A DNA stretch of 64,000 nucleotides, from positions 558,001 through 622,000 of the forward strand of contig CAHIKZ030005577.1 of NCBI GenBank assembly GCA_903632075.3, given 5' to 3'. Source of the DNA: Acanthosepion pharaonis (lineage: Eukaryota > Mollusca > Cephalopoda > Sepiida > Sepiidae). The position numbers were made by a program, and so were the translations under genes. Below, piece after piece: positions 42,870-54,094 of this stretch. A model generated the notes under the pieces. It searched no databases, was not told where the DNA came from, and saw only the letters and a list, made by a program, of their open reading frames with translations. Numbering within the stretch: position 1 is the first letter of the stretch; each line of letters opens with the position of its first letter.

Positions 42870-43430
42870 TTATGCATTTCATCCCAAGCAAGGCAGGTGT
42901 GCCACTAGCACGCAAGGGGTTACAGAGGGTAGAGAACAAGAGTAAAGAGGCATGTTTGGGGAGAGGATAAAAAGAAGGACAGGGAACAAGATCAAGCTAT
43001 CAGAAAATGTTGATTGACATTACGCTTGAATATTTGAAGATTATAGTTATCAGGGAAGCAAGTAAGAGGAAGGGAATTCCACAGATGGGAAGTGCAAGAG
43101 AAGAAGCTGTTTGAGTAGAAGAGATAGTTACATTTAACCATTTTGACAGTGAAAGGATGGGACTGAGATGCCAACCTAGTAGTTTGCTTAAATTCATGCA
43201 GTCTGGGAACCAGAGAAAGCAATTCGTTGGAACAGTTGCCTTGAAAATACTGATAGAAGAGACAGAGGGAAGCCACAGCATGTTTGCAAGAAAGTGGCTG
43301 TAGACTAGATGCCAGATCAGTGTTACTTGGTCTTTGACAGAGATTTTGTAATGTCTATGTGGTGAACAGCCCCGTAGAAGCAAGTGAACCAGAGTGGCTT
43401 GCATCTGGTGTATAGGAAAATAAGGGTCTT
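42870..43430 (-). pseudogene. LINE ORF2 C-terminus and 3' UTR, best preserved copy
   Basis: The 94-residue minus-strand frame (43276-42992) reads ASLCLFYQYFQGNCSNELLS, then SNSFFSCTSHLWNSLPLTCF, then PDNYNLQIFKRNVNQHFL and a natural stop. This is the classic ending of a non-LTR retrotransposon reverse-transcriptase protein. The 3' UTR follows to about 42870 (complement of CATCCCAAGCAAGGCAGGTG) and ends in A-rich sequence. Upstream, frames are broken (LQPLS before ASL). It serves as reference for the other LINE scraps in the window. Clade not determined. Confidence 0.82.
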
Positions 43431-43810
43431 ACCTTAATGTGCAGCACGTGACATCAGCAAGTTTGCTTCGTGAAAATGGCATTACTCTCCTGTCCAGCCA
43501 TTCTAGCAGTATGTGCAGTGATGAGGGTTTTTTGTACAGTTTAGAATGCTTCCACCAATAGCAAGTCGTGTGCTGATTGGTTGAACTGGAGGAGGCAATT
43601 TGCCTGTGTAACCCAGAATAACAGCGAAGAACACTGATTGGCTGGGGAACCACAGTGTTGGACTGATAAAAGAGTGCTGGAGCCATGAAAGAAGAAAAGA
43701 AACGGCTATACGTAGTGACGTGTGAAGAAAGCGAGGACAGTGAATTGAACCAGCGATATTGTGATTTGTACAAGTGACTGTTGGGAGAGCAGTAGACTTA
43801 TTTAATCTAC
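43431..43810 (+). promoter_or_regulatory. GC-richer promoter-like block
   Basis: Two GATTGG boxes (43578 and 43632; CCAAT on the other strand), a TATA-like GATAAAAGAG (43661) 29 bases after the second, and a downstream G/A-rich 5' UTR-like stretch. This architecture is seen in LTRs. It abuts the 5' side of the LINE fragment, which runs the other way. No TG...CA ends or target duplication were identified, so it could be a solo LTR piece or a cellular promoter without a visible gene. The 114-residue minus-strand frame is unsupported. Confidence 0.35.
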
Positions 43811-44535
43811 AGTCTGCCAGTACATAATTTAAATTTATGGTACCATCGTCAGTTTTGGTTCCTATGAAGTAATATTTTACATCAACATGTTTAGTCTTTT
43901 TGATAGAATCCTTTGCAATACCCTAACTCTCGCCCTCAAGGATGCATAGTAAATTTTCAAGACTTATTTTAGAGAAAAAACTGTCTTTAATGCCAGCAAA
44001 TAAACACTATTTATTTATTAGATTGTTTATTTACACTATTTAAAAGATCAGTGAAATGGTTGGCAAAAAACATCAAATAATTGCCAATCGATTCTAACTT
44101 TATAAAATGGTAATTTCCTTGTAGTTGATTTGCCTATTTTAATAATTTTGTACATGTTCATAAATTTATGAAAAAAGTTGTTTTCATATTTATTTCCTTA
44201 TAAATTGTTATATGATAAATATTGCATTTGCATTAGTTTTAATTAGGTACCTCCACAGATTGACTAAAAATTAGCATACCTTGATGGAAAAATCCCAGAA
44301 GAGTCAATTAAAAAAAGTTTTGGTTATTAAAATAGGGCCATTTTAGTGATAGAATCATAAGGCAATTAGTTGAAGTTACTAATGTTGGCCTTTGAATATG
44401 TTCTAATAGCCACTTTACATGGTCTCATAATTCTCCTGTAACTGGTCAAGTTTAAGTTATGAAAAGTTAGCTTTAGGGGTTACAACACGGTTACACTAAC
44501 TTGATTCATTTATTCAGTTATTTTATTTTTCCTTT
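43811..44535. other. MITE-family fragment and unassigned sequence
   Basis: 43985-44235 has the ATTTATTAGATTGTTTATTTA, GGTTGGCAAAAAACATCA and ATAAATTTATGAAAAAAG motifs of the AT-rich MITE family. 44250-44262 (AGGTACCTCCACAGA) resembles hAT-type ends at 54095. No gene. Confidence 0.45.
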
Positions 44536-45740
44536 ATATATGATCATCGGTCTTGTTTAGTCTCGCATTTAAATCATTTTCTTGTTAAAGTGATAAATTA
44601 TTTTATGAAATTGGTTAATTTAATGTGTTATTTTAATTTTTCATCTCTGTGTCTTGTATCAATTTTTACTCAAGACAAAGATTTGAAGGATTTTCTTGGC
44701 TATTAATTCATAAAAAAAATCTTGGAATTAGAATGCATTTGAGTTGAGGATTATGAATGTCCATATTTTCAAATGACCAATCTAATAACACATGAGGAAA
44801 GAAAAAAGTGGCAAATCAATGAGTAAAAACAAATCTAAACTCCCATATATAATATAGTGTAATTAATAACACATGGCAAAAGAAATAAAATGGTAAATCA
44901 ATGAACAAAAACAAAAACAAAATCAAAACAAACAAAAGCCTGGGAGTTTTTTGAAACATTCATAAATTGGTCTGTTATCATCCAAATATTAATATGATAT
45001 AAATTTGTATACAATTTATGATAAGATAAAGAACAAATAAAAAATGTTTATCATTCTAACATGTTTCATATTTATTAAAGCTTCATCAGTTTTCAGAATG
45101 TTGTAAATATAAAATTATACTTTTTCATTTTATATGATTGTCAGTTTCATTTTTATTATAGTCTGGCATTTGAATCATTTTCTTGTTAAAGTGATAACTT
45201 ATTTTTATGAAATTGGTTAATTTAATGACTTATTTTAATTTTTCATCCTTGTGTCTTGTATCAATTTTTACTCAAGACAAAGATTTAAAGGATTTTCTTG
45301 GCTATTAATTGATAAAAAAAATCTTGGAATTAGAATGCATTTGAGTTGAGGATTATGAATATCCATATTTTCAAATGACCAGTCTAATATCTAATAAACA
45401 CACGAAGAAAGCAAAAGGTGGCAAATCAAAAGAGTAAAACAAACCTAAACTCCCAACATACAAAAGCTGATATATACTAATATAAAGTTGGGAAATTTTC
45501 CCCTGAAATTTTGAGAAGTGGAATTATGTCCCTTTTTTATATTTATTCTCAGTTTCTTGTGTAATATTTAGAATAAAATCTTGGTATAATTAATAACATA
45601 TGGCAGAAGAAATAAAATGGTAAATCAATGAGCAAAAACAAATTCAAAGTCACAACAATCAAAAGCCCTGCTGGGAGTTCTTTGAAACATTCGTAAATTG
45701 GCCACTTATCATCCAAACATTAATATGAAATAAATGAATA
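44536..45740. repeat. Tandem duplication, about 0.5-0.6 kb per unit
   Basis: 44536-45010 and 45128-45740 are direct copies: TCATTTTCTTGTTAAAGTGATAA, TTGTATCAATTTTTACTCAAGACAAAG and TTGGAATTAGAATGCATTTGAG appear in the first part and ATAAAATGGTAAATCAATGA in the second. The second unit has an insert of about 110 bp (45480-45590). Divergence is modest. Confidence 0.88.
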
Positions 45741-45871
45741 AATGTATGAATCCATCCCCTCCCATGAGCTATAGGTAAATAGCAAGATAGACTGGGGTCT
45801 ATAGCCTTGTGTAGCAACCAGTCTAGGAAGAGGAAAAACTCTGAATTCAAAACCACCAACTATAGATGCAA

Positions 45872-46570
45872 AGTCATCATGCTTATTATAAAATCCAGGT
45901 TGTGTGTGTGTGTGTCTGTACGTTTATATATTGGATCGGATTTCCTACATTTTTCAACCGATTTCAACAAAACTTCACAGGACTACGTAAAATTACCTTG
46001 CGGTGGTTCTGACAGTGCCAAAAATCGGAAAAACACAATTGTTTTTGCATGAAATCAATTTGAAAACACGATTAAAATGCACCGCTGTTGCGAGAATAAA
46101 AGGGGGACAACTCATATCGAGTTATACTTATTATAAAACCCAGGTTGTTTGTGTGTGTCTGTGTTCGTTTATATATGGGATCAGATTTCCTACATTTTTC
46201 AACCGATTTCAACAAAACTTCACTTTTTTTTTGGCAGGTAGTGTTTCTTATTGCCTTGCACACTTTTTTATTTATTTTTACATTCAGAATGCTTCAGAAA
46301 TTCCATTTACAAGACAATTGTTTATAATAAAATTCTATTCAATCGGTAGACTAATAATGATTGAAAACAATGTTTTTGTTTGAGTTTGGGTTTGAACAAT
46401 TCGTAAAAAAAAACCAAAAAACAAAACAAATAAAAACTAATTAAGACATGCGTGTTCGTCAACCTTAAACAATAATCTTTTTCAATTTTATTTTTCAGTC
46501 TTTATGATGGTCGATACTTGATCTATCTCTTACTGTTACATCCCTGGGCAATGCCAGGCTCTACTGCTAG
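45872..46570 (+). mobile_element. Helitron-like non-autonomous element with a doubled 5' end
   Basis: The 3' end CCTGGGCAATGCCAGG (46543-46558) folds into a 5-bp-stem hairpin and is followed eight bases later by CTAG and then T, the Helitron 3' signature. The 5' part occurs twice, 245 bp apart (CTTATTATAAAATCCAGGTTG at 45882 and CTTATTATAAAACCCAGGTTG at 46127), each followed by a GT-repeat and GGATTTCCTACATTTTTCAACCGATTTCAACAAAACTTCAC or its close variant. Each 5' unit has an A|TC start (45876/45877, 46116/46117). No Rep/helicase is present. Confidence 0.6.
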
Positions 46571-48289
46571 TTAAATCATAAAAGAAAGATAATCCTAATG
46601 GAATTAAAATTTATTAGATAAAACCAGCCTAAACAAGGAGGGGAAAATCACATTCTGTCCTAAAAACAGTGCAAAAACAGCACAGGAAAGCAACTTTGAC
46701 CATTCATATAAAATTCAATTCTAAAGTCATTGAACCTTCTTAATTTTTTTCATAGTATCTTAGAGATTAAGCTAGATTTCTTTCACAAGAGCTCATTAGT
46801 AAAACAACTCTTATTTCATGATGTAAGTAAAGGCAAAAATAAAATTTGATAGTAGGGCAAAAAAGAGTAAAACTTTTGAACTTGCTGTAAAAATGTATCC
46901 AATGGGGGTAAAAACCTGAAACGTTGAAACTTTACTGGATGAGGAATTCAACAAAACAGTTGTTTTATTTCTAATATTAAAACTTTTTCTCATAAATGTG
47001 TTTGATTTTTTTGGAAATTTTGGAAATTTATAAAATGTTTGACTTGCCCCAAAAGGACTGGTAACATCAAAACTTATTATACAAAAAGAATCAGTGGTCA
47101 GTTTTTCAAACAAATACTTATTATAAAGTCTTAAAACTTAATTTATAAATAAAAATATACAACAGCATTGAAATGCGTAAAACTACATTTATTGGAACTG
47201 ATGAAAGACTTTTTGGACAGTTTGAACAGTTCTACTGTACTTCCTCTACAATGGTGATTTGCAGTCTGAATTTCTTTGTAGGCTTTTATAACCAATATTT
47301 TTGGAAAATTCCAGATTGTACCATCACTTGAAACTAAGTCCTATCTTAAGACAAAAGTTGACTCAACCTGTGCAATGTCACCCACCAAAGGCCATTGGAA
47401 ATAATCATTTTTACCCTTTGTTGGAGCTAGAAAGTTGATTATTGAACTGGTTGGAGATGTAATGTCAATGACTTGGTCAATGTAGAAACTGGAATCAGTA
47501 TAAGAAAACCCATTGTTATACTAGATCATACCTATGCTATTGTAAATAGACTCTCCCTCAGATAAGTAGTAGTAGTAGCAGTCACCAGTGGGCTCAGTGA
47601 GTTGAGTGAGTCAGTCGATGTCGGACATTAAAGTATCAACCCCACAACTAGATTGCTGCGTCATTAACTATTATTTTCAAGTTCCTAATGTTTTGTACAT
47701 CGAACCTATTTTAGGACTGAGTGAAATACAAGCCTCCACTGTGAAAAACTACTCTACACCACCCATTACCCTTGTCACTCATATCTGAAGATCACTTGAG
47801 ATGGTTCTTCATCATCACAACTACCAGAGTTAATCACTGGGTCTTCAAGTAACTTTCATGTAATTTCAATGGCAGTGAGTTTATCAGTTACAGAAAAAGC
47901 ATCATGGGAAGAATCTAAAAAGGCTCTTATCTCCTTTAATAGCTAAAATTTTCTTGGCTGTGTTAAATGTTTGTTGAAGTTACTTCATCAATCTTAACTG
48001 TTCCATCCTTGTATTAGGACAGTTTGCAGAACCATGCAAAAACGTTTACATTCCACAAATTCTCAGTATACATGCTCGCTTATGCTATGCTAGTCACACA
48101 ACACTATATAGTATATAACTGCTACTAACTGGCAGATATCATGGCCACAGTGTTGATACTCTTGACTGGAGATTGCCAAGCATTGCTGAGTCATTTATTA
48201 TTTTGACTACGTATAAAGTTCTACTTCACGGTTAAATCAACGTAACACAAAGACAAGGTGCTATTAATTCTCCTTACAACCAGCAAAGA
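46571..48289. other. Interval without recognised gene
   Basis: Contains a short AGT triplet run (47566-47580) and a 100-residue minus-strand frame (46811-47113) without a known domain. No LTR was recognised although degenerate Gag follows, so part of this could be its decayed 5' region. Confidence 0.4.
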
Positions 48290-48960
48290 ACAGTTGGTTG
48301 ATGAAAAACGACTGCAGAGCCTGACAAAAAATATTTTCTGTCTTCATGGAGCAGCTCAAATTGGCAACCAATCATTACATCTGTAGACTTGAACTTAGCA
48401 AATATCAACAAAAGCCAACAGAAACAATGGACATCTTGATTAACAGATGTTGACTGTTAGCAAAAAATGCAACCTTGCAGCCAACAAAGTAAACAAATGC
48501 TTGGATGAGTTATTAATTGCTAGCGCACCCATAAACCCGAAATACAAAAGAAACTTTTGAAGAAACCAAAGGGCTAGAAATTTTAAAAGGTTGTTAAATT
48601 AGCCTATACACATGAAACATCAGCAATATATGTCAGCCAACTTCACCAGCTACAGGGAACATCACAGATAGCCACCATAAATCATAGTATCCACCAACCT
48701 CATGGAGGTGATAGAAAATATAAGATAAGCATGCAAAAACTGAACATGACCACTCTTTTCATAGAGAACATTGTCCTGACATGAACGACACATGCAACAT
48801 ATGTGGCAAAGTAGGCCACTGGGCTAGAGTCTGCATCTCGGCAAAGCACAAGACTAAGAGACGGCAAAGGAAACCCTGGTCTAATAATTGTAACCAGTCG
48901 AGACACAGCCATGGGATGTAGTTGGCACAGACTTGTTCAATCTCCATGTATGTCAATGGT
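48290..48960 (+). pseudogene. Degenerate Gag with CCHC zinc knuckle (LTR retrotransposon)
   Basis: 48793-48834 encodes CNICGKVGHWARVC, a textbook C-x2-C-x4-H-x4-C knuckle. It is preceded by FHREHCPDMND and followed by a Lys/Arg-rich stretch (AKHKTKRRQRK), as in Ty3/Gypsy nucleocapsids. Upstream, in several frames, LDELLIASAPINP and a YTHETSAIYVSQL stretch resemble the C-terminal Gag region (the ELI...AP..VQ.KLL and IA...E patterns). Many stops and shifts are present. No protease, reverse transcriptase or LTR is visible in the flanks. Confidence 0.7.
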
Positions 48961-50123
48961 TGATCATAGCTGACTACTACTACGTTCAAGCATACAAGGT
49001 ACAATTCTTTTAGCACAAAAGAAAGGGGAAAAAAAAAGAAGAGTGCTCCTTAAAGATTTTTTTTTTGTTAAATCATCGTCTAAACCAGTGAGCTCTTTGC
49101 CTATGTAAGTGCTTCCTTCGGGGTCCTTAAAACCATAAAAGTTATGGAAGTTGGGTGATAAAACAGATGAAACCTCACTAGAACTGCACTCAGATTACTG
49201 GGTGTTACTGCCATACTATTAATCCCCCCCACTCCTTACCCGACACTGATTTCCATGTTCTTTTCATTACACAATGTTTTTAACTGCATCAGCAACCTTT
49301 TTGTACATTGCAAGGACTTTGGGGGTCTTACTTTCATCTGCCTCTTTTACTCACAAGAAAACAATCTCCACTGAACAGAAGATTTATAAATATTGTAAAT
49401 TTAAAACCTAAAATAATCTCCAGGCATGGAAAGCACTAAAAAACAGAGCTGTGACATTGAGAGAAAAAGAAATAAGAAATAAAAAAATTTAAAAAAAAAA
49501 AAAAAAAAGTCATAAGTTTAGACTTTTGCATTAAAAGCAAAAAAATACAACAATCAAAAATTTATGTAAAAATAAATGAATTGAAAAAATATTTTTCCAA
49601 AGCTAAAAGTAAAAAAAAAAAATATCTTCCAAGAAATATCCATTTATAAGAAAACAAATAATTTTAGTAATTATTTTTTTAATTTTTATGGACCCAGAAT
49701 AATAGTTCAACTGAAAAAAATATATCCTTTTATTATTTATAAAATGTATTGACTCTAAATTAAAAATAACTTAAATGAATGTTCAATTTAATCTGTGAAA
49801 TTAGGGAGCTAATCCCAATTAATTAGTAAATTAAATTAGTTAATTAGTAAATACAAAATTTTAATAGACATTTCTAAAATTACAATATTTTACATACACA
49901 AATGTGGGATTTATAAAAGTAAATTATAATTACACACATTTTAAAATTACAATATTTTATTTCATTTTTTATGTACACAAATTTTCCTTTTTTCCACTAA
50001 GAAAAACAAAATATATATATGTACAGGATGGTCCAAAAGTATGAAATCATATAAGGAAACTAAATCAAATTTGCTAAAGCAAGAAAGAAATACTGGTATA
50101 TTTATTGATTGATTATTTTTTTA
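48961..50123. other. AT-rich interval without recognised gene
   Basis: Poly-A-rich (49490-49510). At 50021 ACAGGATGGTCCAAAAGTATGA resembles one end of a mariner-type MITE like that at 36.86 kb, but no partner end was found. Confidence 0.4.
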
Positions 50124-50460
50124 TGGCTTATCAACCCTTTGAAGGTTATTTAAAACCACTAAATATTTTTAGATTTTTGTTTGAGATAATAATTTAGTGA
50201 TACAAGTCTTACTAATTAACCCATAGCTAGGAGAGAAGTGCATTCACACCTTTCCCAAGGGTATTTGTGCGTAAGTGAATATAACGAACCCAACTTGAAC
50301 TGGAACTTGGCTCTCTGATGAGCAATTCTGAGCCATCCAAGCTGACAGCAATGGAGATTCCAAAGCAGTCACCCATCTAGGTACTGACTAAACTTTATGT
50401 TGCTTAACTTCGGTGACCATACAGGAACTGGTGTTTCAACATGATAAGACCGTAATCCTT
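50124..50460 (-). mobile_element. Composite 5S rRNA/tRNA SINE, copy 5
   Basis: Plus strand 50345-50455 (GCAATGGAGATTCCAAAGCAG, CACCCATCTAGGTACTGACTAAAC, GTTGCTTAACTTCGGTGACC) is complementary 5S. 50265-50335 holds the tRNA-like part (ACTTGAACTGGAACTTGGCTC). The 3' tail includes TTTATGGCTTATCAACCCTTTG. It lies just downstream of gene 3. Confidence 0.85.
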
Positions 50461-50503
50461 TGGGCATTTTACTGTGGCCTTATTTGCATGTCTATAATAG
50501 ATA

Positions 50504-50545
50504 GTGTGTGTGTGTATGTATATATATATATATATATATATATGG
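50504..50545. repeat. Compound (TG)n(TA)n microsatellite
   Basis: TGTG followed by TATA alternation, about 30 bases beyond the stop codon of gene 3. Confidence 0.9.
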
Positions 50546-50574
50546 TTTTCAAAATGCCATTCACCATATTCTGT

Positions 50575-51624
50575 TCATGAATCCTTTTTTTTGCCGGTGT
50601 GTTTCTGCATGTGCACTTTTAAAGTTGAGCTCTGTGAAAATGCTAAACCACACACTGCACAAGAAAATGGTTTCTCTCCTGTGTGTATTCTCATGTGTAT
50701 TTTTAAGCTGTATTTTCTTGAAAAGGCTGCTCCACACACTTGACAAGAAAATGGTTTCTCTCCTGTGTGTTTTTGCATGTGATTTTTTAAAGTGTAATAT
50801 ACTGAAAATGCTGATCCACATACTTGACAGCCAAATGGTTTCTCACCTGGATGTCTTTGCATGTGATATTTTAGACTGGAACGCAAGGAAAATGCTGCTC
50901 CACACACATGACAAGAAAATGGTTTCTCCCCTGTATGTATTCGCATGTGCTTTTTCAATGCAGAACTGTCTGAAAATGATGATTCACATATTGCACATGA
51001 ATAAGGTTTCTCTCCAGTGTGTCTTCGCATGTGTACTTTTAAATCTGATTTCTGTGAAAATGCTGATTTGCATAATTCACAAGAAAATGGTTTCTCTCCT
51101 GTATGTATCATCATATGTTTCTTTACATGAGAAGCATGTGAAAATTTTGATCCACACAGATCACAAGAATATGGTTTCTCTCCAGTGTGGGTCCTTATGT
51201 GAGCTGTTAAAGCAGACTTGTCTGAAAATGCTGATCCACATATTTCACAAGTAAATGGTTTCTCACCTGTGTGTATTCTCATGTGTGTTTCTAAATTATA
51301 ACGCCGAGCAAAAGCTGATCCACACACTTGACAAGAAAATGGTTTTTCTCCTGTGTGTGTCCGAATGTGAATTTTTAAACCAGAATTCCTTGAAAATGCT
51401 GATCCACATATTTTACACAGAAATGGTTTCTCTTCTGTGTGTATTCTCTTGTGAGTTTTTGAACTGGAACTCATTGAAAATGTTGATCCACACACTTGAC
51501 CTGAAAATGCTTTCTCTCCTTCATGTAGTTTCATGTGCTTTTTTAAATTCAATTTCTCTGAAAATGTCGAGGTACACACAGTGTAAGAGTATGGCTTCTC
51601 TACTCTGTGTTTTTGCATATGCAA
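50575..51624 (-). CDS. C2H2 zinc-finger protein 3 (12 finger units, 10 intact)
   Basis: A 349-residue frame of twelve 28-residue finger units. The first two lack the first Cys (SYTVC and SGQVC) and are probably non-binding. Units 3-12 keep Cys2His2 and TGEKP linkers, with small linker changes (HPGEKP after unit 9, HTEEKP after unit 2). It ends with a short basic tail (HTGKKKDS) and a stop just before a TA microsatellite. The chosen Met lies in a decayed finger; upstream there is an in-frame stop in CKVYGSSFS-stop-SSQLKLH. No effector domain. Finger order and helix residues differ from genes 1 and 2, so a different DNA target is expected if it is functional. Nuclear DNA binding is inferred from the family. 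Confidence 0.86.
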   Translation of the reverse strand: MHMQKHRVEKPYSYTVCTSTFSEKLNLKKHMKLHEGEKAFSGQVCGSTFSMSSSSKTHKRIHTEEKPFLCKICGSAFSRNSGLKIHIRTHTGEKPFSCQVCGSAFARRYNLETHMRIHTGEKPFTCEICGSAFSDKSALTAHIRTHTGEKPYSCDLCGSKFSHASHVKKHMMIHTGEKPFSCELCKSAFSQKSDLKVHMRRHTGEKPYSCAICESSFSDSSALKKHMRIHTGEKPFSCHVCGAAFSLRSSLKYHMQRHPGEKPFGCQVCGSAFSVYYTLKNHMQKHTGEKPFSCQVCGAAFSRKYSLKIHMRIHTGEKPFSCAVCGLAFSQSSTLKVHMQKHTGKKKDS

Positions 51625-52024
51625 TTTTAACTGTGAACTCTATGAAAATGAAGATCCATACACCTTACAAGAATATGCTTTCTAAACAATGTGTATGAAA
51701 GTAGTTTCTCTCATATGTGTCTTCACATGTAGAGTTTCAACTTTAAAGTAAACGCTAATCCACAATATTGCTTCAGTAAGGTTTCTTTATAGAGTGTGAC
51801 TGCATGTGTTCTCTGAAATTTGCATCCTCCTGACCATACACAGGAAAATTTTCTCTCCACTGTGTGCTTTCATGTCTCTTTGCACAACAAGTACACAGAA
51901 ATGAATATTTAAACATGAATATTATCCAAATGCATTTGTCACTAGAATGTGTTTTTTCATTTGGCACAAGATTGAATGCATCTATTCAAATTAGAAAACT
52001 GTTATTCTCCATGATTATTGATAT
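51625..52024 (-). pseudogene. 5' part of zinc-finger gene 3 exon 2
   Basis: On the minus strand an acceptor with a good pyrimidine tract (CTTTTTTATTCACAG, exon start 52024) is followed by ATATCAATAATCATGGAG, an FSNLNRCIQSCAK remnant, a FREHMQSHSIKKPY finger tail and further broken fingers. It parallels the stretches before genes 1 and 2, including the shared stop before FSNLN. Confidence 0.62.
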
Positions 52025-52739
52025 CTGTGAATAAAAAAGGTATAATTTATTAACAAAAACAAGAAAGTCATGTATTATTTGCTGTAAAGTAATTGGCAGA
52101 AATTCTCAACAAACATAATTGAGAAAATTTCCAGTAGACAATAACAAAAAAAAAGAATAGGGCAAAATGATACTAGACAAACAAAATATATGCAAGACAA
52201 AACTAAGGCAGAAAGTTCACAAATTAACAATGATCTTAACACACAAAAGGGATACAGTCAAGTGATGAAAACATACTTGTTACCTATGGGCTTCTATACG
52301 TGCCCAATTATTCATTACAGAAAAATTATTTAAAATTACTTTTGATTATGTAAAAAAAGAAAGCTTTATATTCTAAAATATAATTAAGCCTATACAAAAG
52401 TTTTCAAAGCAACCATTATTATTTACACTTCAGAAATTTTCTAAATAAGACAGCTGAATTTTTTTTCTGATTATTGCCATAACTGAGTTAATTTTTATCA
52501 AGAATTATCTTGGAAAATATGTAAAACTTCATCCAATACAATTTATTTTTACATCACTCTAAAATAAAACAAACACAATCTGTTTTCAAACTTCATAAAT
52601 TTCCTGAAATTTATCTGAACTCTTTCTCTGATGATTACCATAATAGAATTTATTTTTACCAAGAAGTATGAAATTACATAATATAACCACATAGTACAGC
52701 CATCCCTATTTTATTCAAGTAATTTTTTACACTTATGTA
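52025..52739. other. Start of the presumed gene 3 intron; no gene seen
   Basis: Two related stretches (52430-52530 and 52590-52690: CAGAAATTTTCTAAATAAG...TGATTATTGCCATAA against CTGAAATTTATCTGAACTC...TGATTACCATAA) form an imperfect tandem duplication. Confidence 0.45.
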
Positions 52740-52960
52740 CCCCATACTTCAGTTATGTGCCATGCGTGATATATGCATAGGTGATCATGTATCTTTTAAT
52801 ACATGACTGACGAGGCAGTTTTTTTTCATGCAGTAATTGTCATTTCTTTCTGCAGTAGACCAGTTACCATCCAAGGCTATAGAACCCAATTGGCCCTGCT
52901 ACTTACCCATAGATGGGGGGAGAAGAAGAGGATTCATACCTTTATTTCCCAAATATTAGG
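52740..52960 (-). mobile_element. tRNA-related SINE with a GATACATGA 3' part, copy 2
   Basis: Matches 7665-7870 (CAGTTATGTGCCATG, GATCATGTATCTTTTAATACATGACTGA, CTGCAGTAGACCAGTTACC, GAGGATTCATACCTTT). It is cut off before the tRNA-like part by AT-rich sequence. Confidence 0.6.
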
Positions 52961-53325
52961 CTGACAATAAATCACTCAAAACCTCATAAAAACACTCATT
53001 ATGATGTTTGAAAATGAAACATATATTTTATTTTTGAAAGATTTTTTATTAAAGTCAATTATGTTGTGTTGATAGATCTGTCAATATAGATGAATTTATA
53101 GATTTACTGACAAGTAAACGAAAATAAGATTCCGTTTTAAATTCGGTTTGAAATATACCAAACTATTTTGCTTATTGGGAATATTAAATTTAATCTATTA
53201 GCTTGGAATTAAAAGTAAAATTAAAGCATCAAGAAAGATTTTCCATTCTTTGAAAAATGCATTTTAAACTTAGGTGTTGATTTTTAGAGCTGTCAAATCT
53301 TATGGTTAGTCAACATGATTATTTT

Positions 53326-53993
53326 TAGGTAAGTACCTCCTCTTGCTCACTGAAGAAAAAAAAAACAGCATAGCATGATGAAAAAAGGCTCCAAACTTAA
53401 AAACAAGGTTTTATCATCAAAATGTTTGTTATTATTAAGAGAAAAGACCAAAGTATTTTTAATTACTTTTTAAAATTTTTAAGCCTAACACATCTAGAAT
53501 TTTGGTTAAAAATCCTGTTTTTTTATGTTTGTGACAAAAGTAATTTTTACAATGAAGCATTTTTGTGTTTTTTCCAGTGAAAAACATATTGATTTGGAAA
53601 TTCTTGCAAAAATCAAATAATTGTCAGATTTTAATGAAACTTTAAAAACTTATTAACAAATGAATGAAATTCCAGTAGACAATAGACAGGTATTTTTTAC
53701 GTTTTTTTGATTTAGAAAATGTTAGTAAAATTTTTCTTTTTTTTACATATATTATCCCCTACTTAATTTAATGAAATTGAGAAATTAAATTTTCTTTGCA
53801 AAAAAAAAAAAAAAAAAATAACACAAGTTTCAAACATGTTAGAAATGAATAAAAAATTTTAAAAAATAATTACAAAATACTTTTTCCTCGTCTTAATGAT
53901 AACAAACATTTTAACAATAGATTATTTTTTATTAAGTTTTGGGCATTTTTTTTTATGGTATGCCCATTTTCAGCAATTTATTGGAGGTACCTA
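53326..53993. mobile_element. hAT-related element with GTACCTCC ends
   Basis: Left TAGGTAAGTACCTCC, then AACAGCATAGCATGATGAAAAAAGG, and right GGTATGCCCATTTTCAGCAATTTATTGGAGGTACCTA are inverted. The left has a 4-base insertion. No 8-bp duplication was found, so one end may be altered. Confidence 0.6.
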
Positions 53994-54094
53994 TAAAGTT
54001 AGATTAAAAATGATGTTGGATAAAGAAAGGTCAAAAGAGTTAGAACATACATGATTAATACAAAGCATTGTATTTTACAAAAATAAAATAAAAA

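Noticed and set aside
46910..46985. Another hammerhead-like site (ACCTGAAACGTTGAAAC...CTGGATGAGG)
   Set aside because: The CUGANGA and GAAA cores do not occur in the right order with pairing stems.
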